Shown here: positions 15,098 through 25,988 of the stretch, piece after piece
Layout of the letters: each line of letters begins with the position of its first letter
Numbering within the stretch: position 1 is the stretch's first letter
DNA from: Chitinophagales bacterium
GTDB lineage: Bacteria; Bacteroidota; Bacteroidia; Chitinophagales; UBA2359
NCBI GenBank assembly: GCA_020629335.1
Contig: JAHDDN010000008.1
Location: forward strand, 1 to 34,335
Direction: 5' to 3'
DNA length: 34,335 bases
The notes under the pieces: generated by a model
What the model was told of the DNA's origin: nothing
Seen by the model: only the letters and a program-made list of their open reading frames with translations
The model's database searches: none
Position numbers and translations under genes: made by a program

Positions 15098-18000
15098 TTA
15101 CTCTTTATTCAGGATTGTGATGTTACCTGTTCTCGATTCTCCTAGATCATTGTTGAGTTGAAGGATGTAGTAATAAGTTGCGTTTGGCAATAAATCACCT
15201 CCTTCATTAGTACCTCCCCAGCTATCTAGGTAGCCTGTTGCTTCATACACTAATTGTCCCCAACGGTTATAGATTTTGATTTCATTATCTGGGTGATCGA
15301 TTAAGAAATCGATTTTCCAAGTATCATTAAATCCATCATTGTTTGGTGTAATTACATTAGGAATGAATTCTTCGATTTCTGGACAAACCTCTTGGTCAAG
15401 ACTTACGTTTACAGAGTCTGTTTTAGCACATCCATTGATATCTGTTACTGTTACAAAGAAAGTTGTATTCTCTGCGATTGTTGCGTTAGGTGAATCCGAT
15501 AAAGGATCATCTAAAGGTGCTGCTGGCAACCATTCGTAATCAACTCCACCAGAAGCTGATAATTGTAATTCAGGTTCTCTTGGACATAAAGTAGAGTCGA
15601 TGATCGTAGAGACTGTTGGTAATGGATTTACGTTAACAGAGAATATCTCATTGATAGTACAGCCATCTAATTCTGCTGTAAAAGTATAAGTTGTTTCTCC
15701 TACATCAGGGAAGTCTGATACTTCTTCTCCAGAATCATTTTCTAAGTTACCCCCTGACCATAAGTAGCTATCGGCATTACCTTCTAGTACAGTCATTATA
15801 ATTTCTTCGCCTTCACAAACTAAGTATGAGCTTGCATCTATATCAGCTACAGGAAGTGGATTTACAGTGACTAAACTTTGAACTGATGTTTCGTCTTGTG
15901 TAGTACCGCAACCTCTTACTAAAAGTGTTACATTCCACTCTCCTACTTGATCTAAGATAATGCTTGGGTTTTGTTCATCAGAAGTTATTTCTTCGCCTTC
16001 TTCAGAAATGATAGTCCATTCATACTCAATTGCATTTTCTGCATCTTCTTCTAGGAATAGCGTTTCGCCTAAACAAAGGGTTGTTTGATCAGTTGAGATA
16101 GCTGCTACTGGTGAAGCACCAGAATCAAAGAGTACTGATGCTGTTTCAGAAGTTTCACAAGAATTTGCATCTGTTGTAATAACTTCTACTTCACCTTCTT
16201 CGTCTAAGTCTATGCTATTTCCTTCTCCAACTAATTCACCATCAAGGAACCATTGGATTAGGTCATAATCGTCTGCTACAGATAGCGTTGTTGTTTCGCC
16301 TTCACAGATAATAGTTGTTCCTTCAATACTAGGCGCATTTACTGCCAACTCATTAACTTCAAATTCTGAAGTTGAAGTACAACCATTTTCGTCTGTACCT
16401 ACTAAAAGGTAAGAACCCGCTTCATCAATTTCTATGCTTGCTTCCTCTCCGATTACTTCTCCGTCAGCATCTTGCCATTCGTAAGATTCGAATGTACCTT
16501 CTGCTTCTAAAGTTGTGGATAAAGACGGACAGAAATCTGGTGTACCATTTACGGTAGGAGGATCTAAAATATCTGAGATAGTCACTACAAATTCAGTTGC
16601 ATTATCACAGTTATTAGCGTCTGTACCTACTAATGTGTAAGTACCTGCTTCGATAATGACAATAGTTGCTTCTTCGCCAATTACTTCACCATCTGTATCT
16701 AACCATTGGTAAGAATCATATGATCCACTTGCTTCTAAAGAAGTGGTTCCGCCATCACAAACAGCTGTTGTTCCGTCTACTTGTGGCGCTTCTCCTAATT
16801 CAAAGATATCTACTTCAACAGAAGTCCCAATACTACAACCACCTTCACCCACTACTGTTAAATTATAGGTACCTGTTTCTGTTACTTCTAAAATTGCTTC
16901 TTCTCCGATTACTTCACCATCGGCGTCAGTCCACTCATAACTATCAAAGCCAGCTTCCCCTTCTAAGGTAGTACTGCCATCGCCACAAATGCTCAATGCA
17001 CCGTTTACTTCTGGTTCATCAGATAAAGAGATAATATTAACAGTGATTGTTTGTGAGTCAGCACATAATTCACCATCTACTGTACCAGTGATTGTATATT
17101 CACCTTCTGCATTTATTTCAAGTTCAGCTGCTGTTGTTTCTTCCCCATCAGCATCTGTCCATACAAATTCAGTATAATTACCAGAGGCCGTTAATGTAAG
17201 AGATTCGCCCTCACAAATTGAGATTGCGTTATCTACTGTTGCGCCTCCTGATTCTAGGTCAATGATTGCTGTGTCAGCTAAATCAACAGTGATTGTTTCT
17301 GAAGCATTTGTACATCCATTAGCATCTGTACCAATAGTATAATAATCACCTAAGTCAACCTCAAGTGTATTCGTATCTTCAGCTATTAATTCATCTGAAG
17401 CATTATACCAATCATAGCTATCAAAATCGCCTGTTGCTTCAATCGTTACTAATTCGCCATTACAAGCAGATAAATTACCTGATATTGCTGGTGCTTCTGT
17501 CAAATCAAAGTTATTGATTGTTTCGGTTGAGCTTACATCACAACCACCTGGAGCAGTTGCTGTTACTGTATAGTCGCCTGCTTCTGTTACTGTGATTGAT
17601 TGCTCTGTTCCAATTTCTTCGTCATCAGCATTGGTCCATACATAGTTTTCATAACCATCTGCTGCGGTGATTGTTGTTTCACCTTGTGGGCAGAATCCAA
17701 GAGCGCCATCAATCGCTGGACCATTACCTGCTGCTGCTTCTTCAACGCTTACGGTAGAAGAGGAAGAACAAGTTCCGATTGTTACGATTAAAGTATATTC
17801 TCCTAATTCACTTACTGATATTGATTGTTCTGTTCCTATTTCTTCGCCATCATAATTCCAGCTATAAGAGTCGTATTCACCATCTGCACTTAGGTCAGTC
17901 GATTGGCCATTACAAATACTTAAAGCACCTGAAACATCAGGCTCAGTTAAATCTTCAATTGATAATGTGAATGATGCATTTACAGCACATCCATTTCCAT

Positions 18001-21000
18001 CGTTGGCAGTGACAGTATATTCACCTGCTTCACTTACTGTTATTGATTGGCCACTAGCCAGTTCTTCACCAGCTGGATCAAACCAAGTATAGTCAGTATA
18101 GCCATCTTCAGCTGTTAATTCTGTTGATTGACCTGGGCAAACAGATGGAGCGCCTTCAATACTCGGTGCTACACTAACTGCTTCATTGACAGTAATAGTA
18201 CTATTTGCTGAACAACCATTTGGATCATTTGCTATAACTGTATAGTCTCCCAATGCTGTTACAGTAACAGATTGTTCTGTTCCAATTAAATCAGAGTTTG
18301 AGTTATACCATTGATAGTCTGTATATCCTTCTTGCGCTGTTAATACAGTTGATTGATTAGTACAAATGCTAAGGTTTCCATCTATAGAAGGAGGTGTACC
18401 TGCACCTGTATCAGAGACCGTTACAGTAGCACTTACTGTACAACCACCAGCGCCATTTGCTGTTACTGTATAATCCCCTAAAATTTCAACCACTACTGAT
18501 TGACTGTTGGCAATTACATCATTATTAGCGTTCGTCCAAATATAGTTTGTGAAACCATCTTCAGCCGATAAAGTTGTTGATTGACCTGAACAGAAGCTCA
18601 AGTTACCATTCACTGTTGGTGGGTTACCTACATCAGCTGCCGTTACAGAAACTGTAGAACTTACGGTACAGCCACTTGCTCCATCAGCAGTTACTGTATA
18701 ATCCCCTAAAATTTCAACCACTACTGATTGACTGTTGGCAATTACATCATTATTAGCGTTCGTCCAAACATAGTTGGTGAAACCATCTTCAGCCGATAAA
18801 GTTGTTGATTGACCTGGGCAGAAGCTCAAGTTACCATTCACTGTTGGTGGGTTACCCACTTCAGCTGCTGTGACTGTGATTGTTGAAGTTGCCATACATC
18901 CACCTACGCCATCTGCCATAACGGTATAATCGCCAGGTGTTTCAATTACGACTGATTGGCTATTAGCAATTACATCATTATTAGCGTTCGTCCAAACATA
19001 GTTGGTGAAACCATTTTCAGCCGATAAAGTCGTTGATTGACCTGAACAAATATTCAAGTTACCATTCACTGCTGGGCCTGAGCCAGTTCCAATGATTGAA
19101 ATAGAGAAGTTAGTTACACCAGAACATCCAAGATCATCAGAAACAACTAAGTAATAGTCTCCACCTTGTTCAAACTCAATAGTTGGATCAACACCAACTA
19201 ATGTATTATCAGCTTGGTACCAAGTATAAGAGTTATAAGTACCTTCAACACCAATATTAGTTGATTGGCCTTCACAAATATTTAGTACTCCATTAAGAGT
19301 TGGTTCTTCGATTGTTCCTGTTCCTACCTCTACAGTAGTAGAAGTTTCACAAGAATTGCCATCAGTTCCAAATACTGTATAGCTACCGACTGCTGTTACT
19401 TCTAAGTCAGCATTTTCTCCTTGTAATTCACCATTTAAATACCAAGCATAAGTATTGAAGTTACCTGTTGCACTCAATGTAGTAGATTGACCGCTACAAA
19501 CAGATAAATTACCACTTACTTCTGGGATACTTGTATTGAATATGTTGATCAAGTAACTAGCGTTACCTCCACAACCATTATCATCTTGTACAGTAACGGT
19601 GTAGGTATCACTAGCAGAAACTACCAAACTTTGTTCATTTCCAACTACTTCATTATTAGAGTTAGTCCAAGTATAAGAACTAAATCCAGCTTCTGCTGAG
19701 ATGGTAGTAGAGCCACCTTGACAGATATTAGAATCACCAGAGATTGTAGGCGTTGAGCCGCTGCCTGGTACAACTTGAATTGTCTCAGAACCAGAACAGC
19801 CTTCATCATTAACCCCTACTACTGTATAGCTACCTATTGCAGATACTAGTAAAGACGCATCATTTCCTAGTGCTATATTATTTTCATCGAACCAAGTATA
19901 AGAAGTGAATTCACCTGTAGCTGTTAAGATTGTATTTTCACCAGCACAAATAGCTGTTGCTCCAGTAATAATAGGAGGTAATGCATCTTCAAAACTAACA
20001 ATGGCTGAATTAGAAGTTTCACAACCGATATTATCTGTCACTAAGATTTCGTAGTTACCTGCTTCTGTAATGATAATTGTTGCATCATTACTAAAGAATT
20101 CACCATTATAATTCCAAGTAAAGTTATCAAAGTTACCAGTTGCTGACAGAACCGTTTGTTCGCCATTACACACATTGACATCTCCAAGTATTTCAGGAGT
20201 TTGAGTTCCTCCTTCTACGATTGAAAAGTTTTCTATTCCTTGACAACCATTAATATCTACACCTGCTAAATAGTAGTTACCACCTGCTGCTGGAGTAAAT
20301 GTTGTTCCTTGTCCTTGTAAAACACTTTGGTCGTTATACCAGTTAAAATCAACGAAATCGCCAGCAGCTGTTAATGTAATCGCTTCTCCTTGACAGAAAA
20401 TATTATTTCCTGAGCTATAAGTAATTGAAGGAATATCATTTGCTTCTCCTACTTCAATAGTGAATTGTTCAACTCCATTACAATTATCTGAGTTTAACCC
20501 TACTACTTGATAAGCGCCAGGTGCAGAGATTTCAAATGTTTCTCCCGATCCCAAGTTAGCACCAGTTTCGAAGTTATACCAGTTAAATCCTTGATCAAAA
20601 TCACCTGTAGCTGTTAATGTAGTTGCTTGACCGCTACAGATAGAAAGGTTTCCACTTACTTCAGGAGGATTAGGAGCGCCTACTGCTACATCAAAAGTAA
20701 ATGTTTGCTCACAACCATCATTTGTTTCACCTAATACGTAGTAGGCGCCTGCATTATTCAATGAAATAGTGCTACCACTACCTTGCAATTCACCTGCGCC
20801 ATTATACCAGCTATAAGTATCAAAATCACCTGCTACATCTAAGTTAGCTGTAGTACTACCACAAACAGTAAAGTTACCTGTTACTAAAGGTGGATTAACT
20901 GCTTGATAAGTTAAGCTGAATCCTACTGATTCACCAGTACAACCTTGCGCATTAGTGACTAGTACTTGGTAATCACCAGCTAAGTCAGACAAAGAAGCGC

Positions 21001-24000
21001 CTGGTAAGATACTCTCATCGATTGTAATAAACGATTGATTAGTCGGTACTGATAATTGAGCACCATTTAGGTACCAGTAGTATGCTGAATATCCTACTTC
21101 CGCTTGAAGTTGAATTTCGCTACCTTCACAAATCAATGTATTACTGTTTGTTGATGTAATATTTGGTGGGTCAATTTCAGCTAAAGCAACATCCACTGAC
21201 ACTGTATTTTCACAACCATTTGTAGAAGTAACTACTGCTGAGTAATTACCTGGTTCTGTTACGATGATTGTTTGAGCACTTTGGTTATTATTCCATAATA
21301 CGCCATTACCAGCATCTGTTAATACTGACAATTGAACTTGTCCACCTGAACAAATCGTATTAGTTGGAGAGTCAGAAGAAATAGAAGCTTCTGGAACTGC
21401 TTGTTCAGAAACTGTAATAGAAGTACTTTCTGTACAACCGTTTTCATCTTCCACTAAAAGTGTATAAGTTCCTGCTGTTGTTACTGTCAAAGTTGGATCA
21501 CCAACAGTTCCATTCCAAGAGTAAGAGTCATAAGCACCTACTGCTGATAATTCAACAGAACCACCAGGACAGAAAGAAGTATTTCCATTAATAGCTGGCG
21601 AAGGCGCATTTATTAGTGTTAATTCCAATGTTTCATTATAGGTACAATCGTCTACAATGTAAGTATAGTTGATTGGATAAGTTCCTGAAGTTGTTATAGA
21701 CGAAGGGTTGAAGAAGTTTCCACTAACTCCCGTTCCACTGAAGGTACCTCCTGCTGGCTCTGCATTTAAAGCAATAGGGCTTTCATTCATACAGATTTGA
21801 TCTGATGTTGCAGGGACTCCTGGATAGGAGAATGTGATAGGCTCACAATCTGTCGGTTCAATAGAGCAAACAATTAGGTTAGACTCTGAATTACTACAGT
21901 TTCCTGGGCCTACTGCTGATACAGATATGTTTACAGGGACTCCTGGTTCGATATCAGGTATTGTATAAGTATTATCATTAGTATTAAAAGTGCTACCATC
22001 AACATTTACGTTGTATAGAACCGCATTAGAAACATCATTCCATTGGATTTCAATTGTCTCATCTGCTTGATTGGTAGCGATACACTCAACTACTGGAGCT
22101 TCAATTGCTGAGAAAACAGACACAGGGTACTCATAAGTATCAATACAACCATTATCATCTACAGTTAGGGTAACTGTTTTGGTACCTGGTGTATTCCATT
22201 CTACTAGGAATGGGCCAGCCGTATTACCAGATGAAGGTGTAGCTCCAATTCCGAAGTTCCACGAGTAAGTGGCATCTGGGCCTGCACTACCATCAAAGGT
22301 AAATCCATTATTTCCTGATCCGATACAAACTTCATTAAAGTTGGCAGCAAAAGAAGAATTTGGTGCACCAACTACTTCTATGGTGATTTGATCAGTAGAT
22401 TCAGCATCACAAACAGTGCCGTCTGTTAAAATAGAGCCTGAATAAGAGATAGTGTGGAATCCAACTGATAATGAACTTGGGAAGATCGTGTTAGTTGTTG
22501 CTAGTCCATCTAAAAGGAAAGTACCATCAGTGGCATTACCGTTTAATAAAACAGGTGTAAAGTCATCTGAACAGTAGACTTGATTATTATTAATACCTGT
22601 TATGTTAATTGGACATTGACCTTGAGGAATATTGATTTTTGCACAAGCACAATTATTATCGTAGCAGTCTTCCGTGATGTCTAAGTTATCGTTTATGTAG
22701 ACTCTGAATATATTGTCTGCCCCTCCCCAGTTATCTGGATCAACATCGATATCGAAGGTATAGGTAAACTCTGTATGCGTATTATCTATAGCAACGAAGG
22801 TGTTAACATGATTGGCATCGATATTACCCCCTACTTGTTCCCTTTCGATCCTGATGTTCAATGTTTCATTGACTGGGAGACCCATATTTCGGATCTTAAC
22901 GTTTAAAGTTATTTCATCCTGATTAGTAATTGTAGATGGAGTTATATAGACATCATTTGCTGTACTATTAATACAGTTTGAGCTACATTCCGTTTCGAAG
23001 TATAATTCAGGATTATCGAATTTGTATAATGTTAAAGCTGGATCACCAGACCATGTAAATTCTTGAATTGTTTTTTTGATACCTCTATAGATGTTTAATA
23101 CTGTATCACCTGAGTTAGGAATATAGATACGATCAATCGTTTCCACCATTAATTTCCCTATTTCAGTACCATACATTTCGTTAGAGAAAAGGTGGTGTAA
23201 AGTATCTACATAAACGGAAAGGTAACCAGGGAAACCGAAGTGAACCCCTGCTAAATATCCAATAGCTCCTTTATTATCTTCTAATGTCCAAATTTCTGCC
23301 ATTGATAAAGAGGCAGGATTATTATGGATATTACCCACAAAACAAGAGCCAGAGAAAATCAGCGGATATTGTCCTTCATTAGAGTATAGATCAATATCAA
23401 AGTCGAAGTTTTTGACATCCCATGAAGTAAAGTCATTGGCATCGGAATGTCCTAGGAAATCAATTACTGCAACCCCTTCATTGTTGATATAATTTTGGAA
23501 AGCAGTAAAATCTGATGGTGGTGGTGTTACACCAGGTGCTTGACCTGCAAAAGCTGGCTTGATATATTCATATCTATCCAATACTTGCCCATTTAAAGGT
23601 TCCCCTTCCAAGTGTTCTTGCCAAGATTCTAAACTTTCGGCAAATTCAACTAATTGATCTGATACATTATCTTGTGGAGAAGAATCAGGATTATAGCCAC
23701 TCAATAATTGAAGTGTGTTTCCTAACCACTCTCTATCTTCTAAGTTACATCCTATATTATCTGTTACACTTTCGTATTCTAATATCTTATCATGATAAGC
23801 ACGTAATTCTGCTCCATTTTTAGCACTCACCCGTCCCTTGGCAATCCGAGGTTGATAGGAGGTCAATGAATTAGCTGAAAGTAACATATCAGAGGCGTGA
23901 TAACCATAAGATGGGACGAGATTTGCTTCATTTATAGTAGGATCAAATCTAGTATGATTATAACTAACGGATTTACCTAAGAGTAATAAGAACTCAGGAT

Positions 24001-25507
24001 CCATATTCCAAGTCTCTAAAGCGAAATCTAAGAATTTTCTAATTCCCCAAGGGTGTTTTCTTACCCCATAACCAAATTGGTCATATACTTCTTCTACATC
24101 CACTTTGATTACATCATATCCACCTCCTTGTTGAGAGGCTCTATATGTTTCGTAATCATCAACTGGGTAGCCAGCTGAAGCGGCATTTAAAATTTCATTA
24201 TATAGAATGATATATTGACCTTGATTTGCAATTTGAGAATAATCTACAAAATTAATTGATGTTAAAGAGCTAATTTCTTCGAAGCCAGTGTTTAGGCCAC
24301 TAGGAAGTGCTGTTGTATTAGCCATAAAAAGTTCTCTTGAAGAACCATTACCTGGCACTGCATCTAGATTAACTTGAAATTGAGTACCATTAGCAACAGG
24401 TATATATCTTTGTAAGTTGGTCATATCATAAAGTACGGGATTAGAGCCGCCATTAAAATTACTTACTTCGATGTACTTATCACTTGTATTACCTAATTCG
24501 AAATAAAATCCTCTTTCATTATCAAAATCAAATAGTCTTGGATAAGAAAGATAAGAGAAAGCTACTGAATTTTCATCTTTACAATTTGAACAAACGAGCC
24601 CTCCCAATGATTTGTATCTTATTTTGGTTTTGCCATTATTAGTGGCGTTAATTTCGTCTATATCAATTGAGAAAGAATACTCTGATGCGTTATAGCCTTC
24701 TAAAGTTACACTACCATAGATATTATCATTTGCAGTAATCTCAATTTGATGATCAGGGTTGTGTAGGATTTCATTACTACGACCCATGATTTTGCAATTT
24801 AAGACTGCAGGTGGTGCACCTACTCCATTATAAGGAGCTGGAGATGGAATATTTTTTGTTTGGAAAAATCCTTTACTGATGATCGTAGTGGCAAAGCCTT
24901 CATACTTATCAAAATCAGAAAAGGTATTATTCACACTGGCCAATTGAAATGGTTTCCCTGCATAATGGAAATTATCATGGATCATTTTGGTTTGGTGAAT
25001 AAAATATGGCTCTGCTGCTGGAGGATTAGAGACATTATTGGCCACATCATCATACCTAATTCCATCACCCGCAGGGTCAGACGTCAGATAGTATTGGATG
25101 GTATCAGTGAATAAGCTATAATCTGGTGTTAGTTGCCAAGATCCTTCTACTACTAATTCACGATCTAAAAAGCCATCATTTTTTTTCCCATAAAACTCTA
25201 TATAATCACTGGAGCCGAAAGAGCCGCCTGTTGTTTTTACATAGATGGGTACCTCCTCTCCTCTTGCAAAGAGTTTGAAATTTTGTGCATCTAAAGGGAT
25301 TCCTGCTGCTTGTAAAGCACTGTAAGGAATACGAATTATTTTTCCTTCTTGATACACACTGCCGTCATTATCCCAGCCGACATTAAATTTATAAAAGGTT
25401 TTATCATATCCAACATCTTCTATCCATTCATTGCCATATTGTCCATACAAGGAACTAGTGGCTAGGGCGAATAAAATTAAAAGGTTGGTAAAAAGTAACT
25501 TTTTCAT
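15098..25507 (-). CDS. Giant C25 (gingipain-type) peptidase with Ig-like repeats and CHU_C sorting domain (PorU2-like)
   Basis: A 3469-aa exported protein. Order of parts: signal peptide (1-22); an N-terminal beta domain; a peptidase C25 domain at about 420-830 with catalytic His687 in LGHSDAND and Cys722 in SGSCFVG, 35 residues apart as in gingipains; a CARDB-like domain (about 845-960); PKD-like (about 1075-1140) and fibronectin III-like (about 1140-1215) segments; about 24 Ig-like repeats of roughly 75-80 residues (about 1300-3100) with the pattern CxGxSTTLSA...YxW...GxYTV...GC; three more divergent modules; and a CHU_C domain (about 3379-3469) with FIPNVITPNNDGFNDTW and IYNRWGQLVYEA. C25 proteins with this ending are often annotated PorU2-like. 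It may be a surface protease, a sortase-like enzyme or an adhesin with a protease head. The start is preceded by GAAAGGGA, an unusually good ribosome-binding site here. Confidence 0.92.
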   Translation of the reverse strand: MKKLLFTNLLILFALATSSLYGQYGNEWIEDVGYDKTFYKFNVGWDNDGSVYQEGKIIRIPYSALQAAGIPLDAQNFKLFARGEEVPIYVKTTGGSFGSSDYIEFYGKKNDGFLDRELVVEGSWQLTPDYSLFTDTIQYYLTSDPAGDGIRYDDVANNVSNPPAAEPYFIHQTKMIHDNFHYAGKPFQLASVNNTFSDFDKYEGFATTIISKGFFQTKNIPSPAPYNGVGAPPAVLNCKIMGRSNEILHNPDHQIEITANDNIYGSVTLEGYNASEYSFSIDIDEINATNNGKTKIRYKSLGGLVCSNCKDENSVAFSYLSYPRLFDFDNERGFYFELGNTSDKYIEVSNFNGGSNPVLYDMTNLQRYIPVANGTQFQVNLDAVPGNGSSRELFMANTTALPSGLNTGFEEISSLTSINFVDYSQIANQGQYIILYNEILNAASAGYPVDDYETYRASQQGGGYDVIKVDVEEVYDQFGYGVRKHPWGIRKFLDFALETWNMDPEFLLLLGKSVSYNHTRFDPTINEANLVPSYGYHASDMLLSANSLTSYQPRIAKGRVSAKNGAELRAYHDKILEYESVTDNIGCNLEDREWLGNTLQLLSGYNPDSSPQDNVSDQLVEFAESLESWQEHLEGEPLNGQVLDRYEYIKPAFAGQAPGVTPPPSDFTAFQNYINNEGVAVIDFLGHSDANDFTSWDVKNFDFDIDLYSNEGQYPLIFSGSCFVGNIHNNPASLSMAEIWTLEDNKGAIGYLAGVHFGFPGYLSVYVDTLHHLFSNEMYGTEIGKLMVETIDRIYIPNSGDTVLNIYRGIKKTIQEFTWSGDPALTLYKFDNPELYFETECSSNCINSTANDVYITPSTITNQDEITLNVKIRNMGLPVNETLNIRIEREQVGGNIDANHVNTFVAIDNTHTEFTYTFDIDVDPDNWGGADNIFRVYINDNLDITEDCYDNNCACAKINIPQGQCPINITGINNNQVYCSDDFTPVLLNGNATDGTFLLDGLATTNTIFPSSLSVGFHTISYSGSILTDGTVCDAESTDQITIEVVGAPNSSFAANFNEVCIGSGNNGFTFDGSAGPDATYSWNFGIGATPSSGNTAGPFLVEWNTPGTKTVTLTVDDNGCIDTYEYPVSVFSAIEAPVVECIATNQADETIEIQWNDVSNAVLYNVNVDGSTFNTNDNTYTIPDIEPGVPVNISVSAVGPGNCSNSESNLIVCSIEPTDCEPITFSYPGVPATSDQICMNESPIALNAEPAGGTFSGTGVSGNFFNPSSITTSGTYPINYTYIVDDCTYNETLELTLINAPSPAINGNTSFCPGGSVELSAVGAYDSYSWNGTVGDPTLTVTTAGTYTLLVEDENGCTESTSITVSEQAVPEASISSDSPTNTICSGGQVQLSVLTDAGNGVLWNNNQSAQTIIVTEPGNYSAVVTSTNGCENTVSVDVALAEIDPPNITSTNSNTLICEGSEIQLQAEVGYSAYYWYLNGAQLSVPTNQSFITIDESILPGASLSDLAGDYQVLVTNAQGCTGESVGFSLTYQAVNPPLVTGNFTVCGSTTANLDVAGDFDTYSWYNGAGELQGSGSTISLNNAGAYYVLGETNDGCEQTFTFDVAVGAPNPPEVSGNLSICSGQATTLTATGDFDQGFNWYNFETGANLGSGETFEISAPGAYQVVGLNSDNCNGVEQFTIEVGEANDIPSITYSSGNNIFCQGEAITLTAAGDFVDFNWYNDQSVLQGQGTTFTPAAGGNYYLAGVDINGCQGIENFSIVEGGTQTPEILGDVNVCNGEQTVLSATGNFDNFTWNYNGEFFSNDATIIITEAGNYEILVTDNIGCETSNSAIVSFEDALPPIITGATAICAGENTILTATGEFTSYTWFDENNIALGNDASLLVSAIGSYTVVGVNDEGCSGSETIQVVPGSGSTPTISGDSNICQGGSTTISAEAGFSSYTWTNSNNEVVGNEQSLVVSASDTYTVTVQDDNGCGGNASYLINIFNTSIPEVSGNLSVCSGQSTTLSATGNFNTYAWYLNGELQGENADLEVTAVGSYTVFGTDGNSCETSTTVEVGTGTIEEPTLNGVLNICEGQSTNIGVEGTYNSYTWYQADNTLVGVDPTIEFEQGGDYYLVVSDDLGCSGVTNFSISIIGTGSGPAVNGNLNICSGQSTTLSAENGFTNYVWTNANNDVIANSQSVVIETPGDYTVMADGVGGCMATSTITVTAAEVGNPPTVNGNLSFCPGQSTTLSAEDGFTNYVWTNANNDVIANSQSVVVEILGDYTVTADGASGCTVSSTVSVTAADVGNPPTVNGNLSFCSGQSTTLSAEDGFTNYIWTNANNDVIANSQSVVVEILGDYTVTANGAGGCTVSATVTVSDTGAGTPPSIDGNLSICTNQSTVLTAQEGYTDYQWYNSNSDLIGTEQSVTVTALGDYTVIANDPNGCSANSTITVNEAVSVAPSIEGAPSVCPGQSTELTAEDGYTDYTWFDPAGEELASGQSITVSEAGEYTVTANDGNGCAVNASFTLSIEDLTEPDVSGALSICNGQSTDLSADGEYDSYSWNYDGEEIGTEQSISVSELGEYTLIVTIGTCSSSSTVSVEEAAAGNGPAIDGALGFCPQGETTITAADGYENYVWTNADDEEIGTEQSITVTEAGDYTVTATAPGGCDVSSTETINNFDLTEAPAISGNLSACNGELVTIEATGDFDSYDWYNASDELIAEDTNTLEVDLGDYYTIGTDANGCTNASETITVDLADTAIIDLESGGATVDNAISICEGESLTLTASGNYTEFVWTDADGEETTAAELEINAEGEYTITGTVDGELCADSQTITVNIISLSDEPEVNGALSICGDGSTTLEGEAGFDSYEWTDADGEVIGEEAILEVTETGTYNLTVVGEGGCSIGTSVEVDIFELGEAPQVDGTTAVCDGGTTSLEASGSYDSYQWLDTDGEVIGEEATIVIIEAGTYTLVGTDANNCDNATEFVVTISDILDPPTVNGTPDFCPSLSTTLEAEGTFESYEWQDADGEVIGEEASIEIDEAGSYLLVGTDENGCTSTSEFEVNELAVNAPSIEGTTIICEGETTTLSVADDYDLIQWFLDGELVGEGNSIDLDEEGEVEVITTDANSCETSETASVLFDSGASPVAAISTDQTTLCLGETLFLEEDAENAIEYEWTIISEEGEEITSDEQNPSIILDQVGEWNVTLLVRGCGTTQDETSVQSLVTVNPLPVADIDASSYLVCEGEEIIMTVLEGNADSYLWSGGNLENDSGEEVSDFPDVGETTYTFTAELDGCTINEIFSVNVNPLPTVSTIIDSTLCPREPELQLSASGGVDYEWLPAAPLDDPLSDSPNATIAENTTFFVTVTDINGCAKTDSVNVSLDQEVCPEIEEFIPNVITPNNDGFNDTWKIDFLIDHPDNEIKIYNRWGQLVYEATGYLDSWGGTNEGGDLLPNATYYYILQLNNDLGESRTGNITILNKE
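18421..19080 (-). repeat. Near-identical 228-bp tandem repeats within the giant gene
   Basis: Three consecutive units with a period of 228 bp (76 codons), seen from the anchor AATCCCC/AATCGCC at 18472, 18700 and 18928. Stretches such as TTAGCGTTCGTCCAA and GCCGATAAAGT are shared by all three, while other repeats in the gene are similar only at protein level. They encode residues of about 2142-2362. Confidence 0.85.
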
Positions 25508-25932
25508 TCCCTTTCAGGTTTAGGTTATAGAAATTCTAAAAAGATAAATGAGCAATCAATTTGCTTGGTTAATTTGAAGTACACATGCTTATTTATCACT
25601 ACAGGGGGAAATAAATATGCTTGTATTTAGTTGGCGTTATAGTAATCACCATACTTATTCTCAAAAACGACTTACACGCTCTAATATGCAAAGATAAGAT
25701 TTATTCGTTTTTATATGATAAGAATAGGCAACAATATATGCCTTTAACTAAAAGTTAAAGGTACATATCCTATAATTTATTGATAATTAGTTGATTAAAA
25801 AAGTGCAGGCAAGTAATTTTTACACAGCAAAGATGACTAAACTATTACAAATAGTTGCATAATGGATAATAAAAATGTTGAATTGTAATGATTGCGATAG
25901 ATTAAGAGAGAAAATAAGGGGGGGATAAAAAC
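25508..25932. other. Intergenic region upstream of the giant gene
   Basis: No gene is supported here. It holds a probable promoter at 25689, an imperfect hairpin at 25585-25621 that would lie in the 5' untranslated RNA of the giant gene, and a perfect 9-bp hairpin CCTTTAACT/AGTTAAAGG at 25741-25761. Confidence 0.6.
25689..25696 (-). promoter_or_regulatory. Probable -7 promoter element for the giant gene
   Basis: On the minus strand this reads TATCTTTG, followed by CA, a perfect TAnnTTTG match. It would give a 5' untranslated region of about 170 nt. No clear -33 TTTG was found, so the call rests on one box. Confidence 0.45.
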
Positions 25933-25962
25933 AAAAAAGCTTACACTTGAAATTTGTAAGCT
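25933..25962 (-). terminator. Intrinsic terminator after the tRNA pair
   Basis: On the minus strand AGCTTACA pairs with TGTAAGCT over 8 bp and is followed by six T, then GTTTTT. It lies 27 nt after the end of tRNA-Leu. Confidence 0.85.
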
Positions 25963-25988
25963 ATTGATAATCAACAAAAAAGTGGAAA

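Noticed and set aside
15098..25507. CRISPR array or minisatellite inside the giant gene
   Set aside because: The periodicity is in frame (76 codons), the reading frame is continuous, and repeats encode Ig-like modules.
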